Below are positions 5,260 to 5,779 of a DNA stretch of 5,779 nt, piece by piece. The notes beneath the pieces are model-generated. The model was not told the origin of the DNA, searched no databases, and was given only the letters and a program-made list of their open reading frames with translations. Position 1 is the first letter of the stretch. The number at the start of each line of letters is the position of its first letter. Position numbers and translations under genes: made by a program. The DNA is from Clostridiales bacterium (GTDB taxonomy: Bacteria > Bacillota > Clostridia > Christensenellales > CAG-1252), in assembly GCA_003445835.1 (NCBI GenBank), contig DMCI01000072.1, forward strand, positions 1,230 to 7,008. Reading direction: 5' to 3'.

Positions 5260-5779
5260 ATGGCTATTAAGAGATATAATCCCACGACCGCAGGTCGCCG
5301 CGGAATGAGCGTGTCGGAATTCGACGAGCTCCAAGGCGTGCAGGTCCCCGAGAAATCCCTGCTTGAGCTCAAGAAGAAGAGCGGCGGCAGAAACGCAACG
5401 GGTAGGATCACCGTCAGACATATCGGTGGCGGCAACAGACAAAAATACAGAGTTATCGACTTTAAGAGGAACAAGGACAACGTTCCCGCGAAGGTCATCG
5501 GCATCCAATACGATCCGAACCGCACGGTCAACATCGCGCTTCTCCAATACGAAGACGGCGAGAGGAAGTACATCCTTTGTCCGGATGGCCTCAAAGTCGG
5601 CGACACCGTCGTCAGCGGCGCCGAAGTCGATATCAAGCTCGGCAACGCACTTCCCCTTTCCTCCATTCCCGTGGGTACCTTCATCCACAACATCGAGATG
5701 CGTGCGGGACGCGGCGGCGTGATCGCTCGTTCGGCGGGTATCAGCGCTCAGCTGATGGCTAAGGAAAGCAAGGGCGCGA
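5260..5779 (+). CDS. rplB: 50S ribosomal protein L2, N-terminal part (cut by window end)
   Basis: The reading frame is open from the ATG at 5260 to the window edge: 173 full codons of a protein usually about 275 residues long. Diagnostic segments are [20 protein letters not shown] (2-21), [20 protein letters not shown] (31-50), the [20 protein letters not shown] block (51-70), [14 protein letters not shown] (84-97), IKLGNALPL (125-133) and GTFIHNIE (139-146). The final residues ([17 protein letters not shown]) continue the conserved core. L2 binds 23S rRNA domain IV, helps join the subunits and supports peptidyl transfer; the His important for that role would lie beyond the window. AGGAGG (5246-5251) lies 8 nt before the ATG, and the gap from rplW is 16 nt. 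No frameshift or stop interrupts the visible part. Confidence 0.97.
   Translation, partial: MAIKRYNPTTAGRRGMSVSEFDELQGVQVPEKSLLELKKKSGGRNATGRITVRHIGGGNRQKYRVIDFKRNKDNVPAKVIGIQYDPNRTVNIALLQYEDGERKYILCPDGLKVGDTVVSGAEVDIKLGNALPLSSIPVGTFIHNIEMRAGRGGVIARSAGISAQLMAKESKGA

Overview
This window looks like chromosomal DNA of an anaerobic Firmicute, probably an uncultured member of the Clostridia. The evidence is strong AGGAGG-type ribosome binding sites before every gene with a visible start, Firmicutes-like ribosomal proteins, intrinsic terminators, and a surface protein with InlB-type repeats and a DUF6273-like domain. The finer taxonomy is inference.

Layout. (1) Positions 1-99 (+) are the last 32 codons of a COG2509-type FAD-dependent dehydrogenase. 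(2) Positions 100-420 are a convergent intergenic region. They hold two inverted copies of a 125-nt structured element (86-210 on +, 296-420 on -) around a bidirectional terminator (243-263). The copies align without gaps. Their stems differ in sequence but keep base pairing, which is a signature of selection for structure. This is the most novel-looking item in the window. (3) Positions 421-2898 (-) are a two-gene unit. A membrane-anchored InlB-repeat/DUF6273 protein is followed 21 nt later by a YhhN/TMEM86-type lysoplasmalogenase. A promoter lies at 2953-2982 and the terminator at 243-263. (4) Positions 2899-3333 are a divergent control region. They hold the minus-strand promoter, an AT-rich stretch, a consensus-perfect sigma-A promoter (3102-3130) and a leader of about 197 nt with several hairpins. 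(5) Positions 3334-5779 (+) are the start of the S10 ribosomal protein operon in canonical order: rpsJ, rplC, rplD, rplW, rplB (cut by the window end).

How the genes work together. The plus-strand operon encodes S10 of the 30S subunit and L3, L4, L23 and L2 of the 50S subunit. Gaps are 10-32 nt, so it reads as one transcript from the 3102-3130 promoter. The minus-strand pair is an envelope unit: one surface-anchored protein of unknown function and one integral membrane enzyme of ether-lipid turnover. The two 125-nt elements lie at the 3' ends of convergent genes, each in the sense orientation, so both would be transcribed as 3' untranslated sequence before the shared terminator.
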